From Bisbaumannia pacifica (lineage in GTDB: Bacteria > Pseudomonadota > Gammaproteobacteria > Pseudomonadales > Halomonadaceae): a stretch of DNA of 64,000 nt. The notes beneath the pieces are model-generated. The model did no database searches. It had not been told where the DNA came from and saw only the letters and a list, made by a program, of their open reading frames with translations. Shown in pieces: positions 62,752 to 64,000 of this stretch. The stretch is taken from contig NZ_BJUK01000009.1 in NCBI RefSeq assembly GCF_007989625.1, positions 54,023 through 118,022 on the forward strand, given 5' to 3'. The translations under genes and the position numbers were made by a program. Each line of letters starts with the position of its first letter. Position 1 is the first letter of the stretch.

Positions 62752-63693
62752 TCAGCCGCCCAGGGCGTGGACCAGCTGATAGTAGAGGGGGATGCCGACG
62801 ATGACGTTGAGGGGAAAGGTGAAGCCCAGGGAGGCGAGCATCGCCAGGCCGATATTGGCGTTGGGGATGGCGGCGCGCATGGCCGCCGGGGCGGCGATAT
62901 AGGAGGCGCTGGCGGCCAGGGCGGTGAGGATCAGCAGCGAGCCGCTGGGCAGACCCAGGGCCAGGCCCACGGCGAGGCCACACAGGGCCAGCAGCGGCGG
63001 GGCGAGGAGGGCGAAGGCCAGCAGTCGCCAGTGACGCCAGGGAATGGGCCTCAGGGTCTCGGCGGCGGTCAGGCCCATCTCCAGCAGGAACAGTGCCAGC
63101 ACCGCATGGAAGGCCCCGGTCAGCAGGTCGGTGACGTTGGACCCCTGGGCCGGGCCATACATGGCGCCGATCACCACGCCGCCGGCCAGCAGGATCACGC
63201 CGCGATTGGTCAGGGTCTCGTGCCATAGGCCGCTCATCGCCTCGCCGGGCTCGCGGCCCTTGTAGCGGCGATAGATGGCGATGGCCACCATGATCGCCGG
63301 CAGCTCCATCATCACCAGATAGAGGGTGACCTCGGCGCCGATGGGCAGGCCGCGGCCCTCGGCGAAGGCCAGCGCCACGGCGAAGGTGCCGGCACTGACC
63401 GAGCCGTAGTGGGCGGCCAGGCTGGCGCTGTCGGCGGGGGCGAGGCGAACCAGGCGCCGCAGCACCGGCATCAGCGCCAGCGGAATCAGGCCGCCGAGGG
63501 CCGCCACCGCGGCCAGCTCCGGCACCAGGGACCAGCCCAGGTTGCCGTAGAGGGCCATGCCCCCCTTGAGGCCGATGGTCAGCATCAGCAGCAGGCTCAG
63601 GGTGTCGTAGGCGGCCTTGGGAATGGTCAGGTCGGACTTCACCACGCCGGCCAGCAGGCCGAGCAGGAAGAACATCACCACGATATCGGGCAT
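62752..63693 (-). CDS. SbtA-type sodium-dependent bicarbonate transporter
   Basis: 313-residue inner-membrane protein with about ten hydrophobic segments, of the SbtA/DUF897 family. Landmarks: LLGLLAGVVKSDLTIPKAAY at the start, HYGSVSAGTFAVALAF near 117 with the Na+/bicarbonate site, and AALAASASYIAAPAAMRAA-like segment near 272. Cyanobacterial SbtA takes up bicarbonate; proteobacterial ones are less well known. MPDIVVMFF (63693) fits the family start; ATG 63702 has a better GAG site. Divergent from a LysR gene that may control it. Confidence 0.82.
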   Translation of the reverse strand: MPDIVVMFFLLGLLAGVVKSDLTIPKAAYDTLSLLLMLTIGLKGGMALYGNLGWSLVPELAAVAALGGLIPLALMPVLRRLVRLAPADSASLAAHYGSVSAGTFAVALAFAEGRGLPIGAEVTLYLVMMELPAIMVAIAIYRRYKGREPGEAMSGLWHETLTNRGVILLAGGVVIGAMYGPAQGSNVTDLLTGAFHAVLALFLLEMGLTAAETLRPIPWRHWRLLAFALLAPPLLALCGLAVGLALGLPSGSLLILTALAASASYIAAPAAMRAAIPNANIGLAMLASLGFTFPLNVIVGIPLYYQLVHALGG

Positions 63694-63781
63694 GGGCGGC
63701 ATCTCGTCTCGCGAAGGGAAAACGCCGCGCATTGTGCTTAGGCCGAGGTATGGATACCAATTAAGAGTTGGATGATTCATC

Positions 63782-63797
63782 ATAGATAATTATCTAT
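63782..63797. promoter_or_regulatory. Palindrome between the SbtA-type gene and the LysR gene
   Basis: ATAGATAATTATCTAT is a perfect 16-base palindrome 23 bases before the LysR start in a divergent gap, so it may be the LysR binding site. Confidence 0.45.
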
Positions 63798-63820
63798 ATA
63801 TCCGCCGAGCGAGGTGCGTC

Positions 63821-64000
63821 ATGAACAGTCGCCATCTGACCTTTCGCCTCTTGCAGGTCTATGCCGCGGTGGTCGGCGCCGGTTCGGTCAGCGAGGCGGC
63901 GCGGCGCCTGCACCTGACCCAGCCCACCGTCTCCCAGCAGCTCAAACGCCTGGCCGAGACGGTGGGCGAGCCGCTGCTCGAGAGCCGCCAGGGGCGGCTC
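63821..64000 (+). CDS. LysR-family regulator, N-terminal 60 residues (cut by window end)
   Basis: The frame starts at ATG 63821 and runs off the right edge. Only the winged helix is visible: MNSRHLTFRLLQVYAAV then GSVSEAARRLHLTQPTVSQQL near residue 20-42, the usual LysR DNA-binding domain. Divergent from the SbtA-type transporter with a palindrome between, as for regulators of carbon uptake; the ligand cannot be told. Confidence 0.88.
   Translation, partial: MNSRHLTFRLLQVYAAVVGAGSVSEAARRLHLTQPTVSQQLKRLAETVGEPLLESRQGRL

Noticed and set aside
1..64000. tRNA, rRNA or CRISPR arrays
   Set aside because: No cloverleaf, rRNA core or regularly spaced repeat found by reading both strands.

Overview
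The window is high-GC, gene-dense gammaproteobacterial chromosome. Gene content points to a Halomonas-like member of the Halomonadaceae: an OsmC-YcaO fusion, a leucine liu operon with a LiuR-type operator, a gluconate TRAP/GntK/GntR locus and a chromosomal ampC/ampR pair. Assignment is from gene content only. No rRNA, tRNA, CRISPR array, prophage or insertion sequence was seen.

Layout. 1-6.4 kb: end of polB, yejK, an ABC-2 exporter, ppiC, a glutathione S-transferase and a WYL regulator. 6.5-8.9 kb: an SDR oxidoreductase, a membrane-anchored receiver protein and a YbjQ protein. 9.0-14.2 kb: TRAP transporter dctPQM, gntK and gntR, with a GntR-like palindrome at the promoter. 14.2-18.4 kb: a MocR regulator divergent from a LysE exporter, a Kef-type antiporter and a small K+ channel. 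18.6-25.6 kb: a five-gene peptide-type ABC importer, start-stop overlapped throughout, whose binding protein looks circularly permuted. 25.6-27.8 kb: ampC/ampR. 27.9-36.2 kb: two methyltransferases flanking a ClC / binding protein / ChaN-PDZ / M1 peptidase operon. 36.3-43.6 kb: a frameshifted GlxA-type regulator, then small stress and exporter genes, including a MerR regulator facing a DUF2938 gene across a MerR-type promoter.

44.0-48.5 kb is an AT-richer accessory island. It begins with a recognisable integron gene cassette (attC at 44571-44642) and carries unknown membrane proteins, a DUF4062 protein, a GNAT acetyltransferase, DUF523 and PhzF proteins and a cupin. 48.9-55.7 kb returns to chromosomal composition: tautomerase, OsmC-YcaO, a dihydrofolate-reductase-like protein with a glutathione-transferase remnant, a KAS II enzyme divergent from a TetR regulator, and a diguanylate cyclase. 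55.8-62.6 kb is the complete liuABCDE leucine/isovalerate operon. The window ends with an SbtA-type bicarbonate transporter divergent from the start of a LysR regulator.

The most distinctive sequence-level pattern is repeated, partly diverged short duplications placed exactly on gene boundaries: the polB tail, the ABC ATPase start at 4.3 kb (three copies), the dctP tail, the dctM/gntK junction, the start of the last ABC ATPase at 24.5 kb, and a duplicated terminator around 51.7-52.7 kb. In two of them the extra start codons make short upstream peptides whose stop overlaps the next ATG. I read these as scars of gene replacement by diverged homologues; that is inference.
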